64,000 nucleotides of DNA from JAEXOD01 sp963667875 (GTDB taxonomy: Bacteria > Bacteroidota > Ignavibacteria > Ignavibacteriales > Melioribacteraceae), in NCBI GenBank assembly GCA_963667875.2, contig CAXXGC010000001.1:248001-312000 (forward strand), in the 5' to 3' direction. Below, in pieces: positions 16,455 to 24,625 of the stretch; within the stretch, counting starts at the first letter, position 1; every line of letters begins with the position of its first letter. The notes beneath the pieces are model-generated. The model did not search any database. It was not told where the DNA came from and saw nothing but the letters and a program-made list of their open reading frames with translations. Both the position numbers and the translations under genes were made by a program.

Positions 16455-16860
16455 ATTAAAATTCCCCGGTTAAAATTATTTGGGAAGATTGTTTAAAAAT
16501 TAAAAACAGAACTTTTTTACGGGTGTCCCGCTAAAGAGCGGGACAGGCCCTTCTATTAAAAAGAAATGCCAGCCTTTGGCAGGTAAACATGTCCACTTCC
16601 GCAAATTAATTTCTGTTATGCAACCCCACTTTCGGGGGTTGAAACCGGTTCGAATGGTGGTTTAGGCTAATGATATGTAACGCTTTTTAAGCGTTATTAC
16701 GACTCGCAAAAAAAATCCAATGAATAAAAGAAGTTAAAAATGAATTTCGTTTTTCAAAGAAATCAAAACCCATAAAATGGGTTTCAGCTCATTAGCAATC
16801 AACAATCCAGATAACCCACAACCCCTGAAATGGGGTTGCATAAGTCAACCTATACCAGGA
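16455..16860. other. Intergenic stretch of about 400 bases made of hairpin repeats
   Basis: No gene is visible. At least six perfect small hairpins occur, including gtcccgc-N6-gcgggac (16525-16544), caacccc-N7-ggggttg (16621-16641), aacgctt-N3-aagcgtt (16679-16695), aaaccc/gggttt (near 16767-16782) and caacccc-N6-ggggttg (near 16819-16838). They belong to an inverted repeat pair described separately. This may also terminate both convergent operons. Confidence 0.7.
16618..16841. repeat. Inverted pair of a two-hairpin repeat element
   Basis: The left copy (16618-16696, plus strand) and the right copy (about 16762-16841, minus strand) share ATGCAACCCC, GGGGTTG, GCTAATGA and a second hairpin about 20 bases later. 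The outer hairpin is kept nearly unchanged; the inner hairpins differ in sequence (aacgctt versus aaaccca) but both remain paired. About 65 bases separate the two copies. The layout resembles paired REP/BIME-type elements mobilised by RAYT transposases; no such transposase is in the window. Confidence 0.6.
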
Positions 16861-17433
16861 CTATACAATACTAATATCCTTCTTAACATCTTTAACAACT
16901 TTATTTAGATAGATTTTTCTTTTGTTATCCGATACAAAAGGTACAGACCAGAATTGTCTCGTTTTTGTTTTGAACCAGCCAAACACAAAGGAATAAACCC
17001 CCATTACAAGTCTTAGTTTTACAGAATTTAAATATAATGTAAGAACAGGCAAAGCAGGGGCACCATGTGTTAAGTAAGTTCTTACTTTTTTGTCTTTTAA
17101 AAATGGTTTAGGGATGCCCAACGACTTTGTAACCGGAATAAGCTTATAAGCAAATCCCGGGCTTAATACTTGATCAAAGAATGATTCCAGTAAAGGCGTG
17201 CACCTAAACCACCAAACAGGCGAGATTATATAAATACGATTTGATTTTGTAATTAAATCTTTGTATAAATTAGTTTTATGTTCATCGCCGAACACATTAT
17301 ATTTATCTTCGTACAAGTCTATTACATCAACATTTTCTTTATTATTAATCAGAGTATTGTAAATAGTTTTGAAAATACCATTGTAACAAAAACTTTGTTT
17401 ATCCGGATGTGCTATAATTATTAGATTATTCAT
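16861..17433 (-). CDS. NAD(P)H-dependent flavodoxin-fold oxidoreductase
   Basis: 190 residues of the NAD(P)H quinone reductase/KefF-like family. The FMN-binding start is 'NLIIIAHPDKQSFCYN' and the second loop is 'ISPVWWFRCTPLLESFFDQV', with the W/T and aromatic residues typical of flavodoxin-fold reductases. It likely reduces quinones or other electrophiles at the membrane side of the cytoplasm. Its start overlaps the stop of the 17430 gene by 4 bp (ATGA), so the two are co-translated; both enzymes may act in detoxification or redox balance. Exact substrate unknown. Confidence 0.8.
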   Translation of the reverse strand: MNNLIIIAHPDKQSFCYNGIFKTIYNTLINNKENVDVIDLYEDKYNVFGDEHKTNLYKDLITKSNRIYIISPVWWFRCTPLLESFFDQVLSPGFAYKLIPVTKSLGIPKPFLKDKKVRTYLTHGAPALPVLTLYLNSVKLRLVMGVYSFVFGWFKTKTRQFWSVPFVSDNKRKIYLNKVVKDVKKDISIV

Positions 17434-18884
17434 TTAGCTCTCTTAAAGTTAATAATATTCTCCGCCATTCCATTAAACACAAAATGGTGCAAAGGCAAAA
17501 CTGAATACCAGTATAGTCTTCCAAGCAATCCTTTGGGGCGGAAAGTTGCAGTTTGATGCAGGGCATATTTCCCGTTATTGTTAACAATCTTAAACTCCAG
17601 CCAAGCTTCGCCCGGCAATTTCATTTCGGCATAAAGCAGTAATCTTTTGTTTGGTTTATCAGCAATTAAAACTCGCCAGAAATCTAAAGTGTCTCCGTAA
17701 TTTATTGATTTTGAGTTTGTTCTGCCTCGCCATAATCCAACACCACCAAATATTTTATCCAAAAATCCGCGTAAACTCCATAACCAATTTGCATAATACC
17801 AACCGCGTTTTCCGCCAATTGACCAAATATTATCTAAAATTAAACCAATTTTATTTTCGCTAATATCTTTAATTCGCCTATCCAAATAGCACCCGTTTTG
17901 TGGAATACAAATATGTGCGCTTAAAGAGTTTTCTGCCGAACTTGAAATAAGTGAATCTTTCCAGCTGGACGGAACTAAATTCTCCTCAATGTTTTGAAAA
18001 GCTAAAGCTACCGCTTGTTTATATGAAATTAATTTTATGCCAAGCATTTTAATAAGATTATCATCTTTTGCAATAATTTCAATCTTCATACTGTTTACAA
18101 GATTAACAGCTAGTTGATAAGAAATAGCAGTAACAAAATAAAGCCAATAGGAAGAAAGACGGGGAGTCATCACCGGGACTGTAATAATAAATCTTTTCAA
18201 TCCCCTTACACTTGCAAATTGTAAAAGCATTTGCCGGTAAGAAATTATATCAGGTCCACCAATATCGAATGAGGAACCAAAAGTTTTTTCATTTAAAAGT
18301 ACCCCGGTTAAACATTCAACAACATTTCGTATTGCAATTGGCTGATGTTTTGTGTTAAGCCATTTAGGTGTAATCATAACAGGCAGCTTCTCAACTATGT
18401 CTCTAATTATCTCAAACGATGCACTTCCGCTTCCAACAATAATTCCAGCCTTAAGAACTGTTAAAGGCACATTGCTTTGCTTTAGTATTTTTTCAACATT
18501 TTTTCTTGATTCGAGATGTCTGGAAAGTTTATGCTCGTTAGTAATTCCGCTTAAATAAATTATCTGTTTTGCTGAGGTTTGATTAATTAACTGAACAAAG
18601 TTATGAGCAGAATCTGATTCCGGTTTTTCAAAATCTCTTATACCGGAACTCATAGAGTGAATTAAATAGTAGGCACTATCAATATCTTTTATAATATCAG
18701 GAAGAGAATTATTCTTTAGAAAATCGATTTCTAAAAGAGAGATATTTTCATTGGAATAAAAACCATCTTTTGGAAAACGATTTTTATCTCTAACACAGCA
18801 TACAATCCTATGACCTTCATGAAGAAGTACGGGAATAAGCCGCTTACCAATATATCCGTTTGCGCCTGTTAACAGAATTTTCAT
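17430..18884 (-). CDS. NAD(P)-binding SDR family protein with C-terminal DUF2867 domain
   Basis: 484 residues in two parts. Residues 1-300 are an atypical short-chain dehydrogenase/NmrA-like Rossmann domain starting 'MKILLTGANGYIGKRLIPVL' with the nucleotide loop TGANGYIG (6-13). Residues about 320-480 match DUF2867 ('NIWSIGGKRGWYYANWLWSL', 'GDTLDFWRV', 'FNGMAENI'), an SRPBCC-like fold of unknown role. This fusion is common in Bacteroidota and Proteobacteria and is often called a DUF2867-containing oxidoreductase. It is the first gene of a two-gene operon with the flavodoxin-fold reductase. The catalytic Tyr-Lys pair is not clear, so activity is uncertain. Confidence 0.8.
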   Translation of the reverse strand: MKILLTGANGYIGKRLIPVLLHEGHRIVCCVRDKNRFPKDGFYSNENISLLEIDFLKNNSLPDIIKDIDSAYYLIHSMSSGIRDFEKPESDSAHNFVQLINQTSAKQIIYLSGITNEHKLSRHLESRKNVEKILKQSNVPLTVLKAGIIVGSGSASFEIIRDIVEKLPVMITPKWLNTKHQPIAIRNVVECLTGVLLNEKTFGSSFDIGGPDIISYRQMLLQFASVRGLKRFIITVPVMTPRLSSYWLYFVTAISYQLAVNLVNSMKIEIIAKDDNLIKMLGIKLISYKQAVALAFQNIEENLVPSSWKDSLISSSAENSLSAHICIPQNGCYLDRRIKDISENKIGLILDNIWSIGGKRGWYYANWLWSLRGFLDKIFGGVGLWRGRTNSKSINYGDTLDFWRVLIADKPNKRLLLYAEMKLPGEAWLEFKIVNNNGKYALHQTATFRPKGLLGRLYWYSVLPLHHFVFNGMAENIINFKRAK

Positions 18885-19271
18885 AATTATTTAAACAGCA
18901 ATTGTAAAAAAATAATTCCATATGGAAGAAAGTCCTTGATTTGATAATATAAAATTATTTACAGCAGAGGAATTAAAATAATTAAATAAATGTTTGCAAA
19001 ACTTCCTAAAGTGACACCAAAGAGACTTTTAAAATACAAATAAGCATTAACCCAAATAAGTCATTTAGAATTAAAAAGTGGGAATAATAATGTATATGTT
19101 TTGTATATGTACAAACAAAATATTACATATTTACAGGTATCAGCTCGCTTGTTGGGCGAAAGATGTATAGGGGAATTATTAAAACAATAGGGTGTTTGGT
19201 TTATAATTACCTAAATAATTAGTACATTAACAATATTAAATTTAATTTTTGCAACATTAATAAATGTTTTT
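18885..19271. other. Divergent intergenic region carrying a dispersed hairpin repeat
   Basis: 387 bases between the divergent DUF2867 gene and the histidine kinase gene. The right part holds repeat copy B. No clear consensus promoter for either gene is seen. Confidence 0.55.
19051..19170 (+). repeat. Dispersed hairpin repeat, copy B
   Basis: It starts CCCAAATAAGTCATTTAG and runs through GGGAATAATAATGTATATG to TATCAG, a hairpin (GCTCG-cttgt-TGGGC, fully pairable with two G-U pairs) and CGAAAGATGTATAG. It is the same element as copies A, D and E. Confidence 0.8.
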
Positions 19272-20474
19272 ATGGTTAATGAAATAATTGAAGCGCAGGA
19301 AAGGTATAATAGATTATTAAAATATCTGACCGATTATATTTACACTGTTAAAATTTATGATTACGAAAGGACCGAAACATTTCATGGTCCCGGCTGTTTA
19401 TCGGTAACCGGATATTCTTCGGAAGATTTTACTGCGGATCCCGAATTGTGGTTTTCAATGGTTCATGAAGAAGATAAAGAAAAGGTGTTAAATCAAGCAA
19501 AAAATGCTCGCGCGGGTAATAACGTGCTGCCGCTTGAACATAGAATATATCACAGAGACGGTTCGGTTAAATGGGTTAAAAACAGTATTGTTTTATCCAA
19601 AAACGAATATGGTTATGTTATGTATTACGATGGATTAATTAATGATATAACCGAACGCAAGCTGGCCGAAGAACTTGCTGAAATTAAACAACAGCAGCTT
19701 ATTGAAGCTGATAAAATGGTATCACTTGGTACATTAACCTCGGGGGTGGCGCATGAAATAAATAACCCTAATAATTTTATTTTATTAAATATTTCGGTTT
19801 TAAGAAGGGTTTGGGATGACATTCAGCCGATTTTACAGGAATATTATAAGGCTAACGGCGATTTTTTGTTAGGCGGTTTGTCATACAGCATTTCGGCGGA
19901 TAAAATAAAAAAATCTCTTGAAGGGATAAATCAAGGCGCGCAAAGAATTCAAAAAATCACCCAAAATTTAACAAATTTTGCCAGGCGCGATGTTGAAAAC
20001 AATAATTACGAAAAATTAATTGATATAAACGAGGTAATTGAAACTTCCGTTATGATCTCCGGGAATTTAATTAAAAACTCAACTCATAATTTTATAGTTA
20101 ATTATAATCCCGCAATACCTAAAATACACGGCAGTGCTCAGCAGTTGGAACAGGTTATTATTAATCTGATAAATAATGCCTGCCACGCATTAACGGTTAA
20201 TTTTCAAAAAATTGAAATATCGGTAGCGTATAATCAGGAAAAAAACAATATACGAGTTGTAATTGCAGACGAAGGAACAGGAATTCCGCCGGAAAAAATT
20301 AAACATATTTTTGATCCGTTTTTTACAACTAAACGTGATGCAGGTGGAACCGGACTTGGTTTATATATTTCGTATAACATAATAAAAAGACATGGCGGCG
20401 ATTTGAGAGTTGAAAGTGTTGCCGGAAAAGGAACAACTTTTAAAATAATTCTTCCATGTGCAGTTTTGGTTTAA
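19272..20474 (+). CDS. PAS domain sensor histidine kinase
   Basis: 400 residues, cytoplasmic (no membrane segment). A PAS fold occupies about residues 10-130 ('TETFHGPGCLSVTGYSSEDF' start, 'DGLINDITERKLAEE' end). The H-box follows with His161 in 'GVAHEINNPNNF', then the ATPase domain: N-box 'INLINNACHAL', G1 'DEGTGIPPEKI', F-box 'FDPFFTTK', G2 'GGTGLGLYI'. This is the NtrB-like HisKA layout that partners NtrC-type regulators, and such a regulator follows 18 bp later. The PAS ligand is unknown; no heme or flavin ligand is obvious. Confidence 0.92.
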   Translation: MVNEIIEAQERYNRLLKYLTDYIYTVKIYDYERTETFHGPGCLSVTGYSSEDFTADPELWFSMVHEEDKEKVLNQAKNARAGNNVLPLEHRIYHRDGSVKWVKNSIVLSKNEYGYVMYYDGLINDITERKLAEELAEIKQQQLIEADKMVSLGTLTSGVAHEINNPNNFILLNISVLRRVWDDIQPILQEYYKANGDFLLGGLSYSISADKIKKSLEGINQGAQRIQKITQNLTNFARRDVENNNYEKLIDINEVIETSVMISGNLIKNSTHNFIVNYNPAIPKIHGSAQQLEQVIINLINNACHALTVNFQKIEISVAYNQEKNNIRVVIADEGTGIPPEKIKHIFDPFFTTKRDAGGTGLGLYISYNIIKRHGGDLRVESVAGKGTTFKIILPCAVLV

Positions 20475-20492
20475 TAAATGTCAGGTGTATAA

Positions 20493-21914
20493 ATGGTAAA
20501 TATATTGCGTCCCAGGTTGCCTATATTAATAGTAGACGATGAAGAAAACTTTCTTTTAAGTGTTGAACTAACGTTAAATGCTAACGGAATCACAAATCTG
20601 GTTACGGAAAGTGACAGCAGAAAAGTAATGGAAATATTGCAACAACGGGAATTTTCGTTGGTTGTTCTTGATATAAACATGCCGCATATAAGAGGTACTG
20701 AACTTTTACCCTTAATTGTTGAAAAATATCCGGATATTCCGGTAATTATGTTAACTGCCATTAACGATGTTGATAATGCGGTTAGTTGTATTAAAGCTGG
20801 AGCGTTTAATTACATATTAAAACCTGTAGATTCCACCAGACTGGTTACAACAATAAAAGGCGGTTTAAATTTACGTGATGTTAAAAATGAAAATAAAATA
20901 TTAAAAAGATACCTGTTAAAAGATGAACTTGAACATCCCGAAGTTTTTAAGGATATTGTAACAAAATCGGCATCTTTGCGGGCAATATTTAAATATATTG
21001 AAGCAATTGCGGTAACTCCTCTGCCTGTATTAATAACAGGTGAAACCGGAGTAGGAAAAGAACTTGTTGCGCGCGCTATACATTCTTTAAGCGGAAGAAC
21101 AGGCGAACTTGTTAGTATAAATGTTGCAGGACTTGACGATAATTTATTTTCCGATACATTATTCGGTCATAAAAAAGGAGCTTTTACCAGCGGTGAAATT
21201 GAACGAAAAGGTTTAATTGAAAAAGCCGAAGGAGGAACTTTATTTTTAGATGAGATTGGCGACATGAGTATGGAATCGCAGGTTAAATTATTACGTCTTT
21301 TACAGGAAGGAAGTTATTATCCTCTTGGCTCGGATGTAGCAAAACAAAGTGATGCCCGTGTAATTTGCGCTACTCTGCAAAATATTGATAATTTGCTGAT
21401 AAATAATAAATTCCGAAAAGACTTATATTACAGACTATATACTCACCAAATTCAAATCCCTCCGCTAAGGGAAAGACCTGAAGATTTACCATATTTAATA
21501 AATCATTTTGTGGAAACAGCTGCAGCCAGTCTATCGAAACAAAAACCAACCTTACCGCGCGAAATTTACACGCTGCTTGCTAATTACAACTTCCCGGGAA
21601 ATATTCGCGAACTTGAAGGAATAATTTTTGACACTGTCAGCACTCATAAATCGGGTATATTATCTTTAGAACCAATAAAAGAAAAAATATTTAAACATAC
21701 GCAGGCAACGTCTGAAAGCGCAGAACAAAATTTACAAATAAAGGCTCAGTCACTTGTAGCTTTTTCGCAATACAATTTACCGACTCTTGATGAAGTTGAA
21801 AACTTGTTAATTGAAGAAGCTCTAAAACGGGCAAACGGAAATCAAACAATAGCTTCCGAACTTATTGGTATTTCCAGACGTGCGTTAAACAATAGATTAC
21901 AGCGTAAAAAATAG
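20493..21914 (+). CDS. NtrC-family sigma-54-dependent response regulator
   Basis: 473 residues in three domains. Receiver domain 1-125 has the phospho-acceptor D60 in 'VVLDINMP'. The AAA+ sigma-54 interaction domain has Walker A 'TGETGVGKELVARA', the sigma-54 contact loop GAFTSG and Walker B 'GGTLFLDEIGDM'. A Fis-type HTH ends the protein ('GNQTIASELIGISRRALNNR'). It activates RNA polymerase carrying sigma-54 from upstream sites. The gene lies in an operon with the PAS kinase, and a sigma-54 promoter about 190 bp downstream at 22101 is the obvious local target. Confidence 0.95.
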   Translation: MVNILRPRLPILIVDDEENFLLSVELTLNANGITNLVTESDSRKVMEILQQREFSLVVLDINMPHIRGTELLPLIVEKYPDIPVIMLTAINDVDNAVSCIKAGAFNYILKPVDSTRLVTTIKGGLNLRDVKNENKILKRYLLKDELEHPEVFKDIVTKSASLRAIFKYIEAIAVTPLPVLITGETGVGKELVARAIHSLSGRTGELVSINVAGLDDNLFSDTLFGHKKGAFTSGEIERKGLIEKAEGGTLFLDEIGDMSMESQVKLLRLLQEGSYYPLGSDVAKQSDARVICATLQNIDNLLINNKFRKDLYYRLYTHQIQIPPLRERPEDLPYLINHFVETAAASLSKQKPTLPREIYTLLANYNFPGNIRELEGIIFDTVSTHKSGILSLEPIKEKIFKHTQATSESAEQNLQIKAQSLVAFSQYNLPTLDEVENLLIEEALKRANGNQTIASELIGISRRALNNRLQRKK

Positions 21915-21919
21915 GGGTG

Positions 21920-21955
21920 CCACATTTGGGTAAGGCTCCACATTTAGGTAATATA
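21920..21955. repeat. Direct repeat pair CCACATTT-RGGTAA, 18-bp period
   Basis: CCACATTTGGGTAA (21920-21933) and CCACATTTAGGTAA (21938-21951) lie just after the regulator's stop codon. They may be part of the region upstream of the sigma-54 promoter. The repeat distance is not a whole number of helical turns. The function is unknown. Confidence 0.35.
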
Positions 21956-22023
21956 TTAATAACTCCTTTCAAAACAATACTTTACACACCTTTTAAAAAT
22001 ATAACAGGAAGTTTTGTGGCATT

Positions 22024-22041
22024 AATGTAAACGTTTACATT
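22024..22041. promoter_or_regulatory. Perfect 18-bp palindrome, likely upstream activator or LacI-type operator
   Basis: AATGTAAACGTTTACATT is a perfect palindrome centred about 95 bp upstream of the start expected for the sigma-54 promoter at 22101. This is the right distance for an NtrC-type enhancer. The core TGTAAACGTTTACA also resembles operators of LacI-family regulators (central CG), so both readings are open. Confidence 0.55.
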
Positions 22042-22100
22042 TTTAGCTAATCCCAGGTTAACATATTATATAACAACAAGTTACGTGTGGTTATAAGAAG

Positions 22101-22117
22101 TTGGCACAACCTTTGTA
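22101..22117 (+). promoter_or_regulatory. Sigma-54 (-24/-12) promoter
   Basis: TTGGCACAACCTTTGTA matches the sigma-54 consensus TGGCAC-N5-TTGCW, with GG and the TTG block at the right spacing; the only changes are the G after TGGCAC and the C of GC (T here). It lies 40 bp upstream of the small exported protein gene and 187 bp downstream of the NtrC-type regulator. Confidence 0.75.
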
Positions 22118-22156
22118 AGTTATAAGGCAAATACCTATTACATAAGGAGTAATAAA

Positions 22157-22543
22157 ATGAAAAAAGTACTATTAATTGTGTTTTTATTAGTTTCAACCGG
22201 ATTAGCAAGTGCAAAATCCAGCGACTACTTTGTTGAAAAAGGTATACCAAATATTGTAAAAGGAATGGAATCCGATATTAACGGATTAGTAGAATCATGT
22301 ATATATCAATCCATACTTTTAAAAAATAAGTATCCCGAATTAAACTATAACAAAGTTGTAACAACATTAAAAGATTTATCTATTAATGGTTCAACAGTTA
22401 AAATTCGTTACCAAGCACATTTAGCCTTTTTATATATAAAGAATGCAGATTTGTTTAACGACTTAAACTTTTACTTGGATCAGAATCCTGAAGATAATTA
22501 TAAAAGTATCTCGGGAACAATAGAAAGGTTAGCTTCTAACTAA
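22157..22543 (+). CDS. Small exported protein of unknown function under sigma-54 control
   Basis: 128 residues. Residues 1-20 form a signal peptide ('VLLIVFLLVSTGLASA' with a cleavage site after ASA). The mature part of about 108 residues is mixed helix with one or two Cys (C46 in 'VESCIYQ') and no known motif. An SD AAGGAG lies before the ATG. The gene sits behind a sigma-54 promoter and next to a PAS-kinase/NtrC pair. This layout resembles ZraSR-ZraP or other envelope stress loops, in which a regulator controls a small periplasmic protein. Family not recognised; the stress role is inference. Confidence 0.8.
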   Translation: MKKVLLIVFLLVSTGLASAKSSDYFVEKGIPNIVKGMESDINGLVESCIYQSILLKNKYPELNYNKVVTTLKDLSINGSTVKIRYQAHLAFLYIKNADLFNDLNFYLDQNPEDNYKSISGTIERLASN

Positions 22544-22575
22544 AAAAATTATTTTGTCGTGGTAACCTCCCCTCA

Positions 22576-22618
22576 CCGACATTTCCTTCCCCCACTGGAA
22601 ATGTCGGTTTTTTATTTT
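22576..22618 (+). terminator. Strong Rho-independent terminator
   Basis: An 11-bp perfect stem (CCGACATTTCC at 22576-22586 with GGAAATGTCGG at 22597-22607), a 10-base loop and a TTTTTTATTTT tail. It ends the monocistronic sigma-54 transcript. Confidence 0.92.
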
Positions 22619-22659
22619 AAATAAGTTATTATATTATAATACTCTAATAAAAATCTTTT

Positions 22660-23133
22660 ATGATAAATCTAAACAAATATTTAAGCAATAACTCGCATAT
22701 TTATGTCTGTCAGGCTAAACTATCGGATTATAATGTATTATATGATTTGAAAGTAGCTTCGATGAAAAATTACATAAAACAAGTATATGGTTGGGATGAA
22801 TTATTTCAGAAATGTTTTTTCAAAAACAACTTTTATATTGAAAATGTTTTTAAGATTTTTTTTAATAATTGTTTTGCCGGGGCGGTTGAGATAACAAAAG
22901 AAACTGATTTCTTTTTCTTAAATCGAATAGAAATTTTTCCGGATTATCAAAACTTGGGCATTGGGACAGAAATTATTAAAAGTATAATTGCAGCTGCCGA
23001 AGAAAATTTTTTAAGTGTAAAGCTAATGGTTTTTAAAATTAATCCGGCTAAACACTTATATTCTAAGCTGGGGTTTAAAGTTGTATCGGAAAACGATTCG
23101 CATTTTACAATGGTTTTTAAAAGTAACAATTAA
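22660..23133 (+). CDS. GNAT family N-acetyltransferase
   Basis: 157 residues with the GNAT core: acetyl-CoA loop 'IEIFPDYQNLGIGTEIIKSI' in the Q/R-x-x-G-x-G/A position, then beta strand 'VKLMVFKINPAKHLYSKLGF' and C-terminal 'FTMVFK'. It transfers acetyl from acetyl-CoA to an amine, substrate unknown. The N-terminus starts with Asn-rich 'MINLNKYLSNNSHI'. Its stop codon shares the bases TTAA with the stop of the convergent gene at 23130, so the two 3' ends overlap by 4 bp. Confidence 0.82.
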   Translation: MINLNKYLSNNSHIYVCQAKLSDYNVLYDLKVASMKNYIKQVYGWDELFQKCFFKNNFYIENVFKIFFNNCFAGAVEITKETDFFFLNRIEIFPDYQNLGIGTEIIKSIIAAAEENFLSVKLMVFKINPAKHLYSKLGFKVVSENDSHFTMVFKSNN

Positions 23134-23792
23134 ATTTTAGATTTATTTTGTATATCTATACACTCTAAAATTTTTATTTTAGGTTTATATAATGTAACAT
23201 TAATCATTGCTTTTCCAACTTCTTCCAAAGTACAAACATATTTATTAAATAGTAGCTTGAATACCGGATAAAATGGAACAAGAATTTTATATACTTTGTA
23301 TGTATGCGTTAATCCTTTGGTGGGTTGAATATAACCCGGACGGAACATGTAGGCGGCTTTAAAAGGAAGTTTTAACAAGTCGTTTTCGGTTTTCCCTTTT
23401 ATACGCGCCCATTTAATTTTACCGTTTTCGGTAGTATCGGTTCCGGTTCCACTCACATAACAAAACGTCATGTCGTTATTTGTTTTTACAAGCAGTTTGG
23501 CAATATTTAATGTTAAATCGTAGGAGATTGATTTATATTTATCCATTGGCATTCCGACTGAAGAAACACCCATACAAAAATAACAGGCATTATATCCTTG
23601 CAAACTTTCATTAATGGATTCAATATTACCAAAATCACTCAAAATAATTTCTTTTAATTTGGGATTTGTAACGTTGCAGGGTTTACGGTTAACAACTAAA
23701 ACCGATTCAATATCTTTATGCTTTAAGCACTCGTGCAAAACACCTTCGCCAACCATTCCGGTTGAACCAAATACAATTGCTTTAATCTTCAT
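23130..23792 (-). CDS. NAD(P)-binding protein, HTATIP2/YbjT-like
   Basis: 220 residues with a Rossmann start 'IVFGSTGMVGEGVLHECLKH' and nucleotide loop GSTGMVGEG (9-17). It then has 'FCYVSGTGTD' and 'AYMFRPGYIQP', seen in YbjT/HTATIP2-like atypical dehydrogenases. No clear Tyr-Lys catalytic pair. It is the third gene of the minus-strand operon MBL hydrolase, SDR, this gene (12-bp gap to the SDR), which is under a TetR regulator. Substrate unknown. Confidence 0.8.
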   Translation of the reverse strand: MKIKAIVFGSTGMVGEGVLHECLKHKDIESVLVVNRKPCNVTNPKLKEIILSDFGNIESINESLQGYNACYFCMGVSSVGMPMDKYKSISYDLTLNIAKLLVKTNNDMTFCYVSGTGTDTTENGKIKWARIKGKTENDLLKLPFKAAYMFRPGYIQPTKGLTHTYKVYKILVPFYPVFKLLFNKYVCTLEEVGKAMINVTLYKPKIKILECIDIQNKSKI

Positions 23793-23804
23793 TATTTCTC
23801 CCGG

Positions 23805-24617
23805 TTAACGTAATAAACTTAACATTACTTTATCAAATAATCTATCGGAAAGGATTTTTCTTAAAAAAAGAATTATTCCGGCCCCGCGACCGGCCGCATA
23901 ACGTGTTTTTGGTTTAGATGCTAACACAGCTTTTAAAATGACTTTAGCAATAACAATAGGTTTTGACGCGGTTTTGTCGACCATTTCAAACATTTTTATA
24001 TGCTTTTCCACCAAATTTTTATACACTGTATTGCCTGAAACTTTTCGCAGATTGTCTCTTGCAGTTGTGTTCCATTCGGTATATATTGCGCCGGGCTCAA
24101 TTACTATTACATCAATTCCAAACTGTTTTAATTCAAGTCTTAAACAATCGCTAAAACCTTCAACTGCAAATTTGGTTGAGTGATACCAGGCCCCATGAGG
24201 TTCGGCTATTTTGCCGCCAATTGAAGAAATGTTTATTATTTTGCCGTTTTTTATTTTCCGCATGTGGGGAATAACAAGCTGGTTTAATCTTGCTAAACCA
24301 AAAACATTTACTTCAAATTGATATTTGGCTTCGCTAATTGGAACATCCTCAACAGCACCATAAGAACCGTAACCTGCATTATTAACCAAAACATCTATCC
24401 GTCCCTCGTTAGTAATAATTTCTTGTATGCCGGTAACCATAGATGTATCATCGGTAACATCCATTTTTAATATTTTAATCCCCAGCTTTTTGAGATCTTC
24501 CATTTTGTCGGTTCTGCGTGCCGCCCCATATACAGTATATCCGTTTTGTTTAAGAATGATTGCGGTATCTTTACCAATTCCGGATGAGGCTCCGGTAACC
24601 AAAGCAACTTTATTCAT
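23805..24617 (-). CDS. Short-chain dehydrogenase/reductase
   Basis: 270 residues, classical SDR. The cofactor loop is TGASSGIG (8-15), the NNAG motif is in 'VNNAGYGSYG', and the active site has S ('NISSIGG') and Y-x3-K ('YHSTKFA'). The absence of an acidic residue right after the first strand, with 'AARRTDK', suggests NADPH preference. It reduces an unknown carbonyl or alcohol. It is in an operon with the MBL hydrolase (8 bp) and the YbjT-like protein. Confidence 0.9.
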   Translation of the reverse strand: MNKVALVTGASSGIGKDTAIILKQNGYTVYGAARRTDKMEDLKKLGIKILKMDVTDDTSMVTGIQEIITNEGRIDVLVNNAGYGSYGAVEDVPISEAKYQFEVNVFGLARLNQLVIPHMRKIKNGKIINISSIGGKIAEPHGAWYHSTKFAVEGFSDCLRLELKQFGIDVIVIEPGAIYTEWNTTARDNLRKVSGNTVYKNLVEKHIKMFEMVDKTASKPIVIAKVILKAVLASKPKTRYAAGRGAGIILFLRKILSDRLFDKVMLSLLR

Positions 24618-24625
24618 ATATACTC

